Below are positions 8,499-17,925 of a stretch of DNA of 64,000 nucleotides, piece by piece; the first letter of the stretch is position 1; each line of letters opens with the position of its first letter. Made by a program: the position numbers and the translations under genes. Below the pieces are notes generated by a model. The model saw only the letters and a program-made list of their open reading frames with translations, had not been told where the DNA came from and did no database searches. This DNA is from Microbacterium sp. SSM24 (lineage in GTDB: Bacteria; Actinomycetota; Actinomycetes; Actinomycetales; Microbacteriaceae), in the NCBI RefSeq assembly GCF_025989145.1, contig NZ_JAPDNQ010000001.1:434001-498000 (forward strand), given 5' to 3'.

Positions 8499-8534
8499 TG
8501 TGGTCTGACCACATGCTAGTGTGGTCGGACCACA
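8499..8534 (+). promoter_or_regulatory. Tandem FadR/GntR-type operators before cydA
   Basis: Two 15-bp palindromes, TGTGGTCTGACCACA (8499-8513) and TGTGGTCGGACCACA (8520-8534), are spaced 21 bp apart, two helical turns. The core TGGTCNGACCA is the classic half-site arrangement of FadR-like GntR regulators. A -10-like TAGTGT lies between them, so binding would cover the promoter. No regulator gene is adjacent. Confidence 0.7.
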
Positions 8535-8564
8535 TGATCGGCTCGAGCGATCGGAGAACGCATC

Positions 8565-10010
8565 GTGGATCTGCTGGACCCCCTGCTGCTGGCCCGCTGG
8601 CAGTTCGGCCTCACGACGCTGTACCACTTCCTGTTCGTGCCGCTCACGCTCGGCATGGCGCTGACCGTGTCGATCTTCCAGACGGCCTGGTTCCGCACGG
8701 GCAACGTGAAGTGGCTGCACCTCACGCGCTTCTTCGGCAAGATCTTCCTGATCAACTTCGCGATGGGCGTGGTCACGGGCATCGTGCAGGAGTTCCAGTT
8801 CGGCATGAACTGGTCGGCCTACTCGCGGTTCGTCGGCGACGTGTTCGGCGCCCCGCTCGCCTTCGAGGGACTGATGGCCTTCTTCTTCGAGGCGACCTTC
8901 ATCGGCCTGTGGATCTTCGGCTGGGATCGCCTGCCCAAGGCCCTGCACCTCGCGAGCATCTGGATCGCCACGATCGGCGCCTGGTTCTCGGCGTACTTCA
9001 TCCTCGCCGCCAACGCCTTCATGCAGAACCCGCTCGGCTACAAGATGGCCGAGGACGGCTCGCGCGCCGAGATGACCGACTTCCTCGCCGTGCTCACCAA
9101 CCCGGTGGCGCTCGCCGCCCTCCCGCACACCCTGTTCGCGGCGTTCATGATGACGGCGGGCGTGATCATCTCGATCTCGGCCTGGCAGCTCGCGCGCGGG
9201 CAGAACGTCGCGATGATGCGCTCGTCGCTCAAGTACGGCCTGTGGGGCATGATCGTCGCCTTCGCGGGCGTCGCGCTCTCGGGCGACCAGCTCAGCCTCG
9301 TCATGGTGTCGACGCAGCCGATGAAGATGGCGGCGGCCGAGGCGATGTTCGACAGTGCGTGCGGAGCGGATGCCTCGTTCTCGATCTTCACGCTCGGCAC
9401 CCCCGACGGCTCGAGCGAGCTGTTCTCGATCCGCGTGCCGTACCTCCTCGCGTTCTTGTCGACCCACTCGCTGCAAGGGTGCGTCGAGGGCATCAACGAC
9501 CTCAACGCGCTCTACACGACCGAGATGTTCCCGCAGTTCGCGGACCAGGTGGACGGCAACTTCGCTCCCGTCCTCTGGGTCACCTACTGGGCGTTCCGCT
9601 GGATGATCGGCCTGGGCGGCGTCGCAGCCCTCACGGCCGTCGTCGGCCTCTGGCTCACCCGCAAGAAGGCGAAGCGCGATGTGCCGCAGTGGGCGTGGAA
9701 GCTCGCGATCTGGGCGTGGCCGGCATCCATGTTCGCGATCCTCGTCGGCTGGGTCTTCACCGAGATGGGGCGCCAGCCCTGGATCGTGTTCGGTCTCATG
9801 CTCACGGAGGACGGTGTCTCGCCGAGCGTCCCCGGCTGGACGGTGCTGATCTCGCTCGTCGCCTTCACCCTCATCTACGCCGCGCTCGCCGTGGTGGAGA
9901 TCGGGCTGATCATCAAGACGTCGAAGAAGGGACCCGATCCCCTGCCCGGACCCGACGATCCCGACCCGGGAGAGCTCGCGGTCGCCGACACCCCCACGAC
10001 GGTCTACTAG
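8565..10010 (+). CDS. cydA: Cytochrome bd ubiquinol/menaquinol oxidase subunit I
   Basis: A 481-residue integral membrane protein with about nine helices. It carries haems b558, b595 and d and oxidises quinol with O2 at high affinity. Seen directly: the N-terminal His21 in TTLYHFLF, the GRQPW motif at 402-406, and the FRWMIGLG segment that supplies the axial Met. The quinol-binding loop is of the short type. GTG start at 8565 behind GGAG. First gene of cydABDC; the promoter holds two tandem operators. Confidence 0.95.
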   Translation: MDLLDPLLLARWQFGLTTLYHFLFVPLTLGMALTVSIFQTAWFRTGNVKWLHLTRFFGKIFLINFAMGVVTGIVQEFQFGMNWSAYSRFVGDVFGAPLAFEGLMAFFFEATFIGLWIFGWDRLPKALHLASIWIATIGAWFSAYFILAANAFMQNPLGYKMAEDGSRAEMTDFLAVLTNPVALAALPHTLFAAFMMTAGVIISISAWQLARGQNVAMMRSSLKYGLWGMIVAFAGVALSGDQLSLVMVSTQPMKMAAAEAMFDSACGADASFSIFTLGTPDGSSELFSIRVPYLLAFLSTHSLQGCVEGINDLNALYTTEMFPQFADQVDGNFAPVLWVTYWAFRWMIGLGGVAALTAVVGLWLTRKKAKRDVPQWAWKLAIWAWPASMFAILVGWVFTEMGRQPWIVFGLMLTEDGVSPSVPGWTVLISLVAFTLIYAALAVVEIGLIIKTSKKGPDPLPGPDDPDPGELAVADTPTTVY

Positions 10011-10019
10011 GAGCGCGCC

Positions 10020-11051
10020 ATGGACCTCGCATACCTCTGGTTCTGGATCGTCGGATTCCTGTTCGTCGGCTACTTCGTGCTCGACGGGTTCGACTTCGGC
10101 GTGGGCATGTCACTGCCGTTCCTCGGCAAGGACGACATCGGCCGCCGGCAGATCATCAACACCATCGGTCCCGTCTGGGACCTCAACGAGACGTGGATCA
10201 TCGTCGCCGGCGCGTGCCTGTTCGCGGCATTCCCGGAGTGGTACGCAACGCTCTTCAGCGGGTTCTACCTGGCGCTGCTGCTCATCCTGCTCGCGCTGAT
10301 CCTGCGCGGCGTCTCGTTCGAATACCGGCACCAGCGCGACAGCCTGCGCTGGAAGCGCGGCTTCGACACGATGATCGTCGTCGGCTCGGCCGTGCCCGCC
10401 CTGCTGTGGGGCGTCGCGGTCGCCAACATCGTGCAGGGCGTCCCGCTCGACGCGGACCACGAGTTCACCGGCTCGCTGCTCACGCTCCTCAACCCCTACG
10501 GGCTCCTCGGCGGGCTCACGACTCTGCTCCTCTTCTTCACCCACGGCGTGTACTTCGTCGCGCTGAAGACGGACGGCCAGGTCGCGGCCGACGCGCGGCG
10601 GCTGGCCTCGCGAGCGGGCATCGTCACGATCGTCGTGGCTGCGGCGTTCCTGATCTGGACGGTGGGGATGGCGTTCGCCGAAGGACGCGAGCTCGCGATG
10701 GCGACGGCGTTCCTGTCGGCGATCGCCGCGGTGCTCCTGATCGCGTCGTGGATCTCGAACGCCCGCGGCCGCGAGGGCTGGGCGTTCGGGTTCGGGGCGG
10801 CGACGATCGTCGCCGCCGTGCTGGCGGTGTGGTTCGCGCTCTTCCCGTTCGTCATGCCCTCGAGCACGGACCTCGCGAACAGCCTGACCATCGAGAACGC
10901 CTCGAGCACCGACTACACGCTGACGATCATGTCGTGGGCCGCGCTCATCTTCCTGCCGCTGGTGCTGCTGTACCAGGGCTGGACGTACTGGGTGTTCCGC
11001 AAGCGCGTGTCGCGGACGCGGATCGAGAAGGCCGCCGCGATCGTCCATTGA
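10020..11051 (+). CDS. cydB: Cytochrome bd oxidase subunit II
   Basis: A 343-residue, roughly eight-helix subunit that pairs with CydA. It opens with the family signature WFWIVGFLFVGYFVLDGFDFGVG and has GPVWDLNETWIIVAGACLFAAFP. ATG at 10020 follows AGGAG, 9 bp after the cydA stop, so the two are cotranscribed. Confidence 0.95.
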   Translation: MDLAYLWFWIVGFLFVGYFVLDGFDFGVGMSLPFLGKDDIGRRQIINTIGPVWDLNETWIIVAGACLFAAFPEWYATLFSGFYLALLLILLALILRGVSFEYRHQRDSLRWKRGFDTMIVVGSAVPALLWGVAVANIVQGVPLDADHEFTGSLLTLLNPYGLLGGLTTLLLFFTHGVYFVALKTDGQVAADARRLASRAGIVTIVVAAAFLIWTVGMAFAEGRELAMATAFLSAIAAVLLIASWISNARGREGWAFGFGAATIVAAVLAVWFALFPFVMPSSTDLANSLTIENASSTDYTLTIMSWAALIFLPLVLLYQGWTYWVFRKRVSRTRIEKAAAIVH

Positions 11052-11109
11052 GTCCGACGTGCGGCGCCGGTCGGAGGCGCACGAGCGCGGTGGATAGGGT
11101 CGAAGCGTT

Positions 11110-12783
11110 GTGAACAGCGAATCGGAGAGCGCGGGGCCTCCCCGCCCGTCAGGCAAGCCCCTCGACCCTCGCCTGCTCCGCTACGCGAGCGCCTCGCGCG
11201 GCTTCTTCGTCGCGATCGGCGTGATCGCGGTCGCGCAGACGGCCGTGGTCGTCGCCTTCGCGTGGCTGCTGACGCGCGCGATCACGGGTGCGATCGACCG
11301 GATGCCGCTCGCCGACCTCGCCGCCACGCTCGGCGCGCTCGCCGCGGTGGTCGCCGTGCGGGCGGTCCTGCTGTGGGCGCGCGAGGCCGTCGCCGCGCGC
11401 GCAGCCGCGCGTGTGCAGACCCAGCTGCGGACGGCTCTGGTCTCGTCGGTCGGAGTCCTCGGGCCGGACTGGCTCGGCACCCGCAATTCGGCCCAGCTGG
11501 CCGTCACGGCGGGGCGCGGCCTCGACGCCCTGGAAGCGTACTTCGGCCGGTATCTGCCCCAGCTCGTGCAGACCGTCGTCGCCACGCCGATCATCGTCGC
11601 GGTGATGTGGTGGCAGGACTGGATCTCGGGGCTCACCGTCCTGCTGACCCTGCCCCTCATCCCGATCTTCATGGTGCTGATCGGCCTCGCCACGCGCACC
11701 GTGCAACAGCGGCAGTGGCGCACGCTGCAGCGTCTGGCGGCGCGTTTCGCCGACACGGTCCACGGTCTGTCGACGCTCAAGGTGTTCGGCCGGCAGCACC
11801 GGGCGGCGGCATCCATCGAGCAGGTCACCGGCGAATACCGCCGCGAGACGATGCGGGTGCTGCGCATCTCGTTCTTGTCGGGGTTCGCGCTGGAGTTCCT
11901 GGCGAGCATCTCGGTGGCGATCATCGCCGTCTCCATCGGGTTCCGCCTCATCGACGGCGCTCTCGCGCTGACGGTCGGGCTGTTCGTGCTGCTCCTCGCG
12001 CCCGAGGCCTACCTGCCGATTCGGCAGGTCGGCGTGCAGTTCCACGCGGCTGCCGAGGGTGTGGCCGCGACCGACGACGTGTTCGCCGTGCTCGACGCCG
12101 CGCGCGGCGCAGAGGCCGGCGGGCCGCAGGCATCGGTCGCCGCGCCGGGATCCGTGCTGCGACTGGCCGCCCTGCGTGTGCGACGCGGCGAGCGGATGCT
12201 GCCACCTCTCACCCTCGAAGCGGCGCCGGGGTCGGTGGTGCTCATCGAAGGGCCGAGCGGCGCGGGCAAGTCGAGTCTCTTCGCGGCGCTGCGGGGCGCC
12301 GCCCACTTCGAGGGCGAAGCGGTGTACGGGACCGCCGAGGTGAGGACCCTCGCCCCTTCCGCCTGGCTGGCGTGGGCCGGTCAGCACCCCGGCCTCGTCG
12401 CCGGTTCGATCGCAGCGAACGTGGCGCTGGGAGACGACGCCCCCGACGCCGGTTCGGTGCGGCGAGCGCTCGGCCTCGCGTGCGCGGGCGACCTCGATCC
12501 GGACCGCGAGCTGGGCGTGCAGGGAGCAGGACTCTCGGGCGGCCAGGCGCAGCGCGTCGCCGTGGCGCGGGCGTTCTACCGGCACCTGCGCGGGCGCGCG
12601 GCGGTGCTGGCACTCGACGAGCCGAGCTCTGCCCTCGACCCCGACACCGAAGCGGCCCTGTGGACCGGCGTCCGCGCCCTCGCCGACGGCGGAGCCGCCG
12701 TGCTGCTGATCTCGCATCGCACGAGCGCGCGCGCCATCGCCGACACGATCGTGCGTCTCGAGCCGACCGAGGTGAACGCATGA
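11110..12783 (+). CDS. cydD: Thiol reductant ABC exporter subunit CydD
   Basis: A 557-residue half-transporter: six membrane helices in the first 320 residues, then an ATPase domain with Walker A GPSGAGKSS, signature LSGGQ and Walker B AVLALDEPSS. With CydC it exports glutathione or cysteine and is needed for assembly of bd oxidase. Starts 58 bp after cydB. Its stop overlaps the cydC start as ATGA. A possible -10 (TAGGGT) just upstream may give an extra promoter. Confidence 0.92.
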   Translation: MNSESESAGPPRPSGKPLDPRLLRYASASRGFFVAIGVIAVAQTAVVVAFAWLLTRAITGAIDRMPLADLAATLGALAAVVAVRAVLLWAREAVAARAAARVQTQLRTALVSSVGVLGPDWLGTRNSAQLAVTAGRGLDALEAYFGRYLPQLVQTVVATPIIVAVMWWQDWISGLTVLLTLPLIPIFMVLIGLATRTVQQRQWRTLQRLAARFADTVHGLSTLKVFGRQHRAAASIEQVTGEYRRETMRVLRISFLSGFALEFLASISVAIIAVSIGFRLIDGALALTVGLFVLLLAPEAYLPIRQVGVQFHAAAEGVAATDDVFAVLDAARGAEAGGPQASVAAPGSVLRLAALRVRRGERMLPPLTLEAAPGSVVLIEGPSGAGKSSLFAALRGAAHFEGEAVYGTAEVRTLAPSAWLAWAGQHPGLVAGSIAANVALGDDAPDAGSVRRALGLACAGDLDPDRELGVQGAGLSGGQAQRVAVARAFYRHLRGRAAVLALDEPSSALDPDTEAALWTGVRALADGGAAVLLISHRTSARAIADTIVRLEPTEVNA

Positions 12784-14477
12784 GCTCTCCCTCGACCGCG
12801 CGCACCACGCCCCCGACGACACCCGCGAGCGTGCTGCGCGGCGCCGTGCCCCCGGCACGACGGCTATGGCCCGCCCTCGCGTCAGGATTCGCCTCCGAGG
12901 CATCGGCCGTCGCCCTGCTCGCCGTGAGCGCGTGGCTCATCGTGCGCGCGAGCGAGCAGCCGCCCGTGCTCTACCTCTCGGCGGCGGTGGTCGGGGTGCG
13001 CTTCTTCGCGCTCTCCCGCGCCTCGTTCCGCTACCTCGAGCGGCTCACCGGACACGATGCGGCGCTGCGGCAGCTCGCGACGACCCGGGCATCGCTGGTG
13101 CGAAGACTCGTGCCGCTCGCGCCGGACGGCCTGTCGCACACGCGCCGCGGGTCCGTCCTCGGCGCACTGGTGGACGACGTCGACGATCTCCAGAATCTCC
13201 CCCTGCGCGTCGTGCAGCCGCTCGTGGCGTCGGCGACCGTCGCGATCGGCGCGGTCGTGCTGGTGGCGTTCGTGTGGTGGCCCGCTGCCCTCACGCTGCT
13301 CGCGTGCCTGATCGTGGCGGCCGTGGCGGCGACGCTGTGGGGATGGGCGGCGGGCGGCCGCGCGGAGCGCGAGATCGCCCCGCTGCGCGCGCGCCTTGCG
13401 GATGCTGTGCTCGACCACCTCGGGAGCCTCGACGTGCTCCTCGCCTACGGCGCTGAGGAGCAGAGCCGCGCCCGCATCGCCGACGCCGATTCCGCGCTCC
13501 GCCGCGCGGTCGTGCGCCGGTCGGGAGCGCAGGCCGGTACCGCGGCCGTCGTCTCGCTCGTCGCCGGTGCGGCATCGATCCTCGCCGTGCTCGTGGCGCT
13601 GCCGGGCGCGGCATCCGGAGCGCTCGACGGCCCGTCGCTCGCGGTGGCCGTCCTCGTGCCGATGGCGGTGTTCGAGGTGTTCGCGGCCGTGCCGATGGCG
13701 GCGTCGGCGTGGCGGCAGGTCCGGGCGTCGGCCGAGAGGATCTCCGGCGCGCTTCCCGACACGCTGCCCGACGGGCTCGTCGACGAGCGCGTCGCGGCGA
13801 CCGGTGAGGCGCCGCCGCTCGGCGACGGCGTACGGCTGCGGGGCGCCTCGGTCCGCTGGCCGGGAGACGCGGACGTGGGCCTGCACGACGTCGACCTCGA
13901 CATCCGCCCCGGCGAGCGCGTGCTCGTCATCGGTCCGAGCGGCGCCGGCAAGACGACGCTCGCCCACGCGCTCGTCCGATTCCTCGAGGTGGATGGCGCG
14001 TACGACCTCGGCGGTCGTCCGGCCCACGACCTCGCCGGCGACGACGTGCGCCTGACGGTGGGGCTGTGCGAGCAGCATCCGATGCTCTTCGACGAGGACA
14101 TCCGCCAGAACCTGCTGTTCGCGCGCGACTCGGCCACCGATGCCGAGCTGGAGGCCGTCCTCGCCCGCGTCGGACTCGGCGACTGGCTGCGGGCGCGCGG
14201 CGGACTCGACGCGCGGGTCGGTGAGCGCGGATCGCTGGTGTCGGGCGGCCAGGCGCAGCGCATCGCGCTGGCACGCGGCCTGCTCCGCGGCTTCCCCGTG
14301 CTCGTGCTCGATGAGCCGACCGCGGGCGTCGACCCCGAGGCATCCGATGCGCTGCTCGTCGATCTTCTCAGCGCCGTCGAACCCGATCAGGCGGTCGTGC
14401 TGATCTCGCACGTGGCCGTGCCGCCGGCCCTCGTCGATCGTGTCGTTCGCATCGAGGCGGGCCGCGTGCGGTCCTGA
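12780..14477 (+). CDS. cydC: Thiol reductant ABC exporter subunit CydC
   Basis: A 565-residue partner of CydD with the same layout: membrane domain to about residue 320, then ATPase with Walker A GPSGAGKTT, signature VSGGQ and Walker B VLVLDEPTAG. The true ATG at 12780 overlaps the cydD stop by four bases; a longer in-frame extension upstream would run through cydD and is not real. Last gene of the operon, ending in a hairpin. Confidence 0.92.
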   Translation: MSSPSTARTTPPTTPASVLRGAVPPARRLWPALASGFASEASAVALLAVSAWLIVRASEQPPVLYLSAAVVGVRFFALSRASFRYLERLTGHDAALRQLATTRASLVRRLVPLAPDGLSHTRRGSVLGALVDDVDDLQNLPLRVVQPLVASATVAIGAVVLVAFVWWPAALTLLACLIVAAVAATLWGWAAGGRAEREIAPLRARLADAVLDHLGSLDVLLAYGAEEQSRARIADADSALRRAVVRRSGAQAGTAAVVSLVAGAASILAVLVALPGAASGALDGPSLAVAVLVPMAVFEVFAAVPMAASAWRQVRASAERISGALPDTLPDGLVDERVAATGEAPPLGDGVRLRGASVRWPGDADVGLHDVDLDIRPGERVLVIGPSGAGKTTLAHALVRFLEVDGAYDLGGRPAHDLAGDDVRLTVGLCEQHPMLFDEDIRQNLLFARDSATDAELEAVLARVGLGDWLRARGGLDARVGERGSLVSGGQAQRIALARGLLRGFPVLVLDEPTAGVDPEASDALLVDLLSAVEPDQAVVLISHVAVPPALVDRVVRIEAGRVRS

Positions 14478-14496
14478 GGCTCAGCCCGGGAGCCTC
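14476..14496 (+). terminator. Hairpin terminator at the end of cydABDC
   Basis: Stem GAGGCTC / GAGCCTC (14476-14482 with 14490-14496) with a 7-nt loop overlaps the last base pairs of cydC and precedes the convergent gene. Confidence 0.5.
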
Positions 14497-14499
14497 GTC

Positions 14500-16125
14500 T
14501 CACCGCGCCGCTTCCGCCGCGATGATGTCGGCCGTCGCACCGGGGTCCGCCGACGGATCGACCTGCTCGACCGACGGGGCCGGCCCGTCAGGACCCGGCG
14601 TCGTCGCCTGCGCCGCTGCGGCGATGCGGGTCGCCATTCCCGCGAAGATGAAGCCGTGGAAGGGCAGCACGGCGAACCAGTAGAGGCGTCCGGCGAGGCC
14701 CTTGGGGAAGAACACGGCGCGCTGGTCGTACCGCGACCCGTCCCCGTCGGCGGTGGCGCGCAGCTCGAGCCACGCGAGTCCGGGCACCTTCATCTCGGCG
14801 CGGAGCCGCAGCATCCGTCCCGGTTCGATCGCCTCGACGCGCCAGAAGTCCAGCGCGTCGCCGACCCCGAGTCGCGCGCGAGAACGGCGTCCGCGGGCGA
14901 GCCCGATGCCGCCGACGAGCCGGTCCATCCAGCCGCGCACCGCCCACAGGAACGGCGAGGAGTACCACCCGTTCTCGCCTCCGATCCCCTCGATGACCCG
15001 CCACAGCGCCTCGGGCGGCGCCGTGGTGTGCGCCGTGCGCGCGTCGGTGAAGACGGCGCGGCCCGACCAGTCCGGGTCGCTCGGGAGGGGGTCGCTCGGC
15101 ACTCCGAGCACTTCGGAGTCCGCCCAGCTGGTCTCGACGGCGTCGCCGGCGACGCGGCCGAGGGCCAGCCGCACAGCCCGCCGGTAGGGCGTCAGGCCGT
15201 CGGCGGGCGGCGGGATCAGGTCGTCGATGTCGCGGTCCTTCATGACGCACTCGTTCTGCAGGGACTCGACGAGAGGACGGGCGATGGATGCCGGGATCGG
15301 CGTGACGAGGTTGACCCATAGCGATGCGAGCCGAGGCGTCAGCACCGGGAGGGACGCGATCGGACGCTGATGCAGTCCGGCCTCGACGGCGTACCCGTTC
15401 ATCATCTGTCCGTAGCGCAGCACGTCGGGTCCGCCGATGTCGACCGCGCGGTTCACGTCGGGCGCGACGCGCGCTGCTCCGAGGAGGTAGTGCATGACAT
15501 CGCGCACCGCGATCGGCTGGATGCGGTTGCGCACCCAGCGCGGGGCGGGCATGTAGGGCAGCACCTCGGTCAGATGCCGCACCATCTCGAACGACGCGGA
15601 ACCCGAGCCGATCACGACGCCGGCCTGCAGCACGAGCGTCGGCACGCCGCTGCCGAGCAGCATCTCTCCGACCTCGACGCGCGAGCGCAGGTGGTCGGAC
15701 AGCTCCACGCCGGACGGGTGTAGTCCGCCGAGGTAGACGATGCGTCGCACCCCGGCGTCCGACGCGGCGCGAGCGACGGTCGCGGCGGCGCGGCGGTCGG
15801 CCTCGGCGAAGTCCCTGCCCGCCGCCATCGAGTGGACCAGGTAGAAGACCACATCGACGTCGTCCATGGCGCGAGCGGCGGCGACGGCATCCGTCGCGTC
15901 CCCGGCGACGACGTCGACCCGGCTCCCCCACGTGAACGCCGAGACCCGGCCGGGTTCGCGCGCGAGCACGCGCACGTCGTATCCGGCGGCGAGGAGGCGG
16001 GGCACGAGGCGCCCGCCGATGTAGCCGGTCGCGCCGATCACCAGGGCGCGCGTCGCCGTGCCGTCATCCCGTGGGACGGCGGCGAGCTCCGGCTCGCGAC
16101 CGGTGGGTGCCGAGAGGTCCTCCAT
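14500..16125 (-). CDS. NAD(P)-binding NmrA-like protein with DUF2867 domain
   Basis: A 541-residue two-domain protein. Residues 25-330 form a Rossmann domain of the atypical SDR/NmrA type (LVIGATGYIGGRLVPRLLAAGYDVRVLAREP). The second half is a DUF2867-type domain (ALDFWRVEAIEPGRMLRLRAEMKVPGLAWLEL) with a hydrophobic stretch near RLYWFAVLPFHGFIFAGMA. The role of this fusion is not known; it may act on a membrane-bound or lipid substrate. ATG at 16123-16125 has TAGCCT exactly 6 nt upstream and no clear ribosome binding site, so it is probably leaderless. Confidence 0.8.
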   Translation of the reverse strand: MEDLSAPTGREPELAAVPRDDGTATRALVIGATGYIGGRLVPRLLAAGYDVRVLAREPGRVSAFTWGSRVDVVAGDATDAVAAARAMDDVDVVFYLVHSMAAGRDFAEADRRAAATVARAASDAGVRRIVYLGGLHPSGVELSDHLRSRVEVGEMLLGSGVPTLVLQAGVVIGSGSASFEMVRHLTEVLPYMPAPRWVRNRIQPIAVRDVMHYLLGAARVAPDVNRAVDIGGPDVLRYGQMMNGYAVEAGLHQRPIASLPVLTPRLASLWVNLVTPIPASIARPLVESLQNECVMKDRDIDDLIPPPADGLTPYRRAVRLALGRVAGDAVETSWADSEVLGVPSDPLPSDPDWSGRAVFTDARTAHTTAPPEALWRVIEGIGGENGWYSSPFLWAVRGWMDRLVGGIGLARGRRSRARLGVGDALDFWRVEAIEPGRMLRLRAEMKVPGLAWLELRATADGDGSRYDQRAVFFPKGLAGRLYWFAVLPFHGFIFAGMATRIAAAAQATTPGPDGPAPSVEQVDPSADPGATADIIAAEAAR

Positions 16126-16187
16126 GCTGGCAGGCTACGCGCGCCCCCGAGATCGGCGAAGGGGTTGACGCGGAGCCCCGAGACGCG

Positions 16188-16784
16188 TCAGGAGAGCGTC
16201 ATTCCGAATGCGCCGGGCCCGTCGGGCGAGGGCAGCGGCGCGAAGCCGACCCGCGGATAGAACGCGATGGCGCCCGCGTTGTCGGGCGACGCGACGAGGT
16301 GCAGCCCGGCGACCCGCTGCCGCCGCAGCTCAGCCACGAGGGTGCCGATCAGGCGTCGGCCCAGCCCGTGACCCTGCGCCTCCGGCAGGAGGTCGATGTG
16401 CAGGTGCGCGGGGTACTCGGCGCCGAACGACACGGCTTCCGTGCCGCGACGGTAGGCGTAGAGCAGGATGCCGTCCTGCCGTGTGACCTCGGATGCCGGC
16501 CGGGGCCACCGGGTCCCGTGCCGGGGCCACCATTCGGCGCGGAACCATTCCTCGAACGCCGCCGTGTCCGGCGCGGCGACGACGTAACCGACGACGCGGT
16601 CGTCCTCGGTCTCGACGACGAAGGCGAGGTCGGGGTGGCGGGCGACGTAGGGCAGCACGAAGATCTCGGCCCACAGGTCGTCGTCGTCGAGGACTCCGGT
16701 GCCGTCGGCTCCGGCATCCGCCGTCTTCAGGCAGATCTCGGCGAGCGCCGGCTCATCGCCGGGTCGGAAGGGGCGGATGCGCAT
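16188..16784 (-). CDS. GNAT family N-acetyltransferase
   Basis: A 198-residue acetyl-CoA-dependent transferase. It has MRIRPFRPGDEPALAEIC at the start and the acetyl-CoA loop LLPEAQGHGLGRRLIGTL near residue 145, followed by NAGAIAFYPRVGFAPL. The substrate cannot be read from sequence. TAGACT lies 6 nt before the ATG, another leaderless start. Monocistronic by spacing. Confidence 0.85.
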   Translation of the reverse strand: MRIRPFRPGDEPALAEICLKTADAGADGTGVLDDDDLWAEIFVLPYVARHPDLAFVVETEDDRVVGYVVAAPDTAAFEEWFRAEWWPRHGTRWPRPASEVTRQDGILLYAYRRGTEAVSFGAEYPAHLHIDLLPEAQGHGLGRRLIGTLVAELRRQRVAGLHLVASPDNAGAIAFYPRVGFAPLPSPDGPGAFGMTLS

Positions 16785-16806
16785 CCGATGAGTCTAGGAG
16801 CGCCGC

Positions 16807-17925
16807 TCAGGGCTCCGCTCGAGGTATCGCGACGAATCGCACCGCCGGCGCAGGGATGCGCAGCCTCACGAAGACTCCGGGAGCGAGTCCGAGGTCGAGC
16901 GCGGTGTCGGCCGGCACATCCACCGCGACCTCGGGCTCGGCCGTGCGCACCCGCACGCCGGCCGGAGTCTGCTCGAGCCGCATCACGCGAGCGATCCACT
17001 CCCCGTGGCGGGACGTCGGCTCGAGCCGGGTGACGCCGGTCCAGGTCTCGGCCGGGACGGACGCGATCTCGACCGACGACGGCCGGAACACCGCCGCCAC
17101 CTCGGTGCCGCCCGGGAGATCGGATGCCGCGCCCGTCGCCGCGAGAACGAGCGGACCCTGCACCCAGTCTCCGGATCCGGTCGATCCGGCGACGCGGTTC
17201 AGACCCGCGACCGCCGCAGCGAACCGGGTCGCCGGCGCAGCGAGCACCTGCCGTACCGGCCCGGACTGCGTGACGCGCCCGTCCTCGAGGACGACCAGGC
17301 TGCTCGCGAGCGACACCGCGTCCACCGCGTCGTGCGTGGCGACGATCGCGGTGGTGTGCGTGGCGGCGAGCTGGTGATGCAGAAGCGCACGGATGTCGGC
17401 GGCGGTCTCGGTGTCGAGCGAGGTCAGGGGTTCGTCGAGGAGCAGCGCGGCCGGCGAGGTCGCGAGCGCACGGGCCAGGGCGACGCGCTGCTGCTGCCCG
17501 CCCGAGAGCTGGGCGGGGCGCCGGTCGCCCATACCGTCGAGACCGACCCGCCACAGCCATTCGTCGGCCTCCCCGAGGGCACCGGGCTTGGCGACGCCGC
17601 GCACCCGCAGCCCGAACGCGACGTTCTCGTGCGCCGTCAGGTGCGGGAACAGCCGAGGCTCCTGCCCGAGCAGCACGATGCCCCGCTGCGACGGCGTCGT
17701 GCGCACGCGCGGTCGCGGCGCCCGGTCGAGCTCGCGATCCCCGAGCCGGATGTGCCCTTCGCCGAGGTCGACGAGCCCCGCGAGGGCCCCGAGCAGCGTC
17801 GACTTCCCCGCCCCGCTCGGTCCCATCACAGCCACGACCTCGCCGGCGGCCGCGCTCACCGCGGCGTCGAGCCGGAACGCGCCGCGCTCCACGACGACGC
17901 GGGCATCCAGCCCCACCCCGGTCAT
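16807..17925 (-). CDS. modC: Molybdate ABC transporter ATP-binding protein
   Basis: 372 residues. ATPase with Walker A GPSGAGKS (35-42), signature LSGGQQQ, Walker B ALLLDEPLTS and the switch His (IVATHD). A C-terminal TOBE-like domain (about residues 270-372), typical of ModC, binds oxyanions. ATG overlaps the modB stop (ATGA). Last gene of the mop-modA-modB-modC unit, which feeds the Moco pathway encoded next door. Confidence 0.9.
   Translation of the reverse strand: MTGVGLDARVVVERGAFRLDAAVSAAAGEVVAVMGPSGAGKSTLLGALAGLVDLGEGHIRLGDRELDRAPRPRVRTTPSQRGIVLLGQEPRLFPHLTAHENVAFGLRVRGVAKPGALGEADEWLWRVGLDGMGDRRPAQLSGGQQQRVALARALATSPAALLLDEPLTSLDTETAADIRALLHHQLAATHTTAIVATHDAVDAVSLASSLVVLEDGRVTQSGPVRQVLAAPATRFAAAVAGLNRVAGSTGSGDWVQGPLVLAATGAASDLPGGTEVAAVFRPSSVEIASVPAETWTGVTRLEPTSRHGEWIARVMRLEQTPAGVRVRTAEPEVAVDVPADTALDLGLAPGVFVRLRIPAPAVRFVAIPRAEP

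Noticed and set aside
11149..12903. Long minus-strand frame opposite cydD
   Set aside because: Its product is a charged, Arg/His/Glu-rich string without motifs, while cydD on the plus strand has full ABC motifs.
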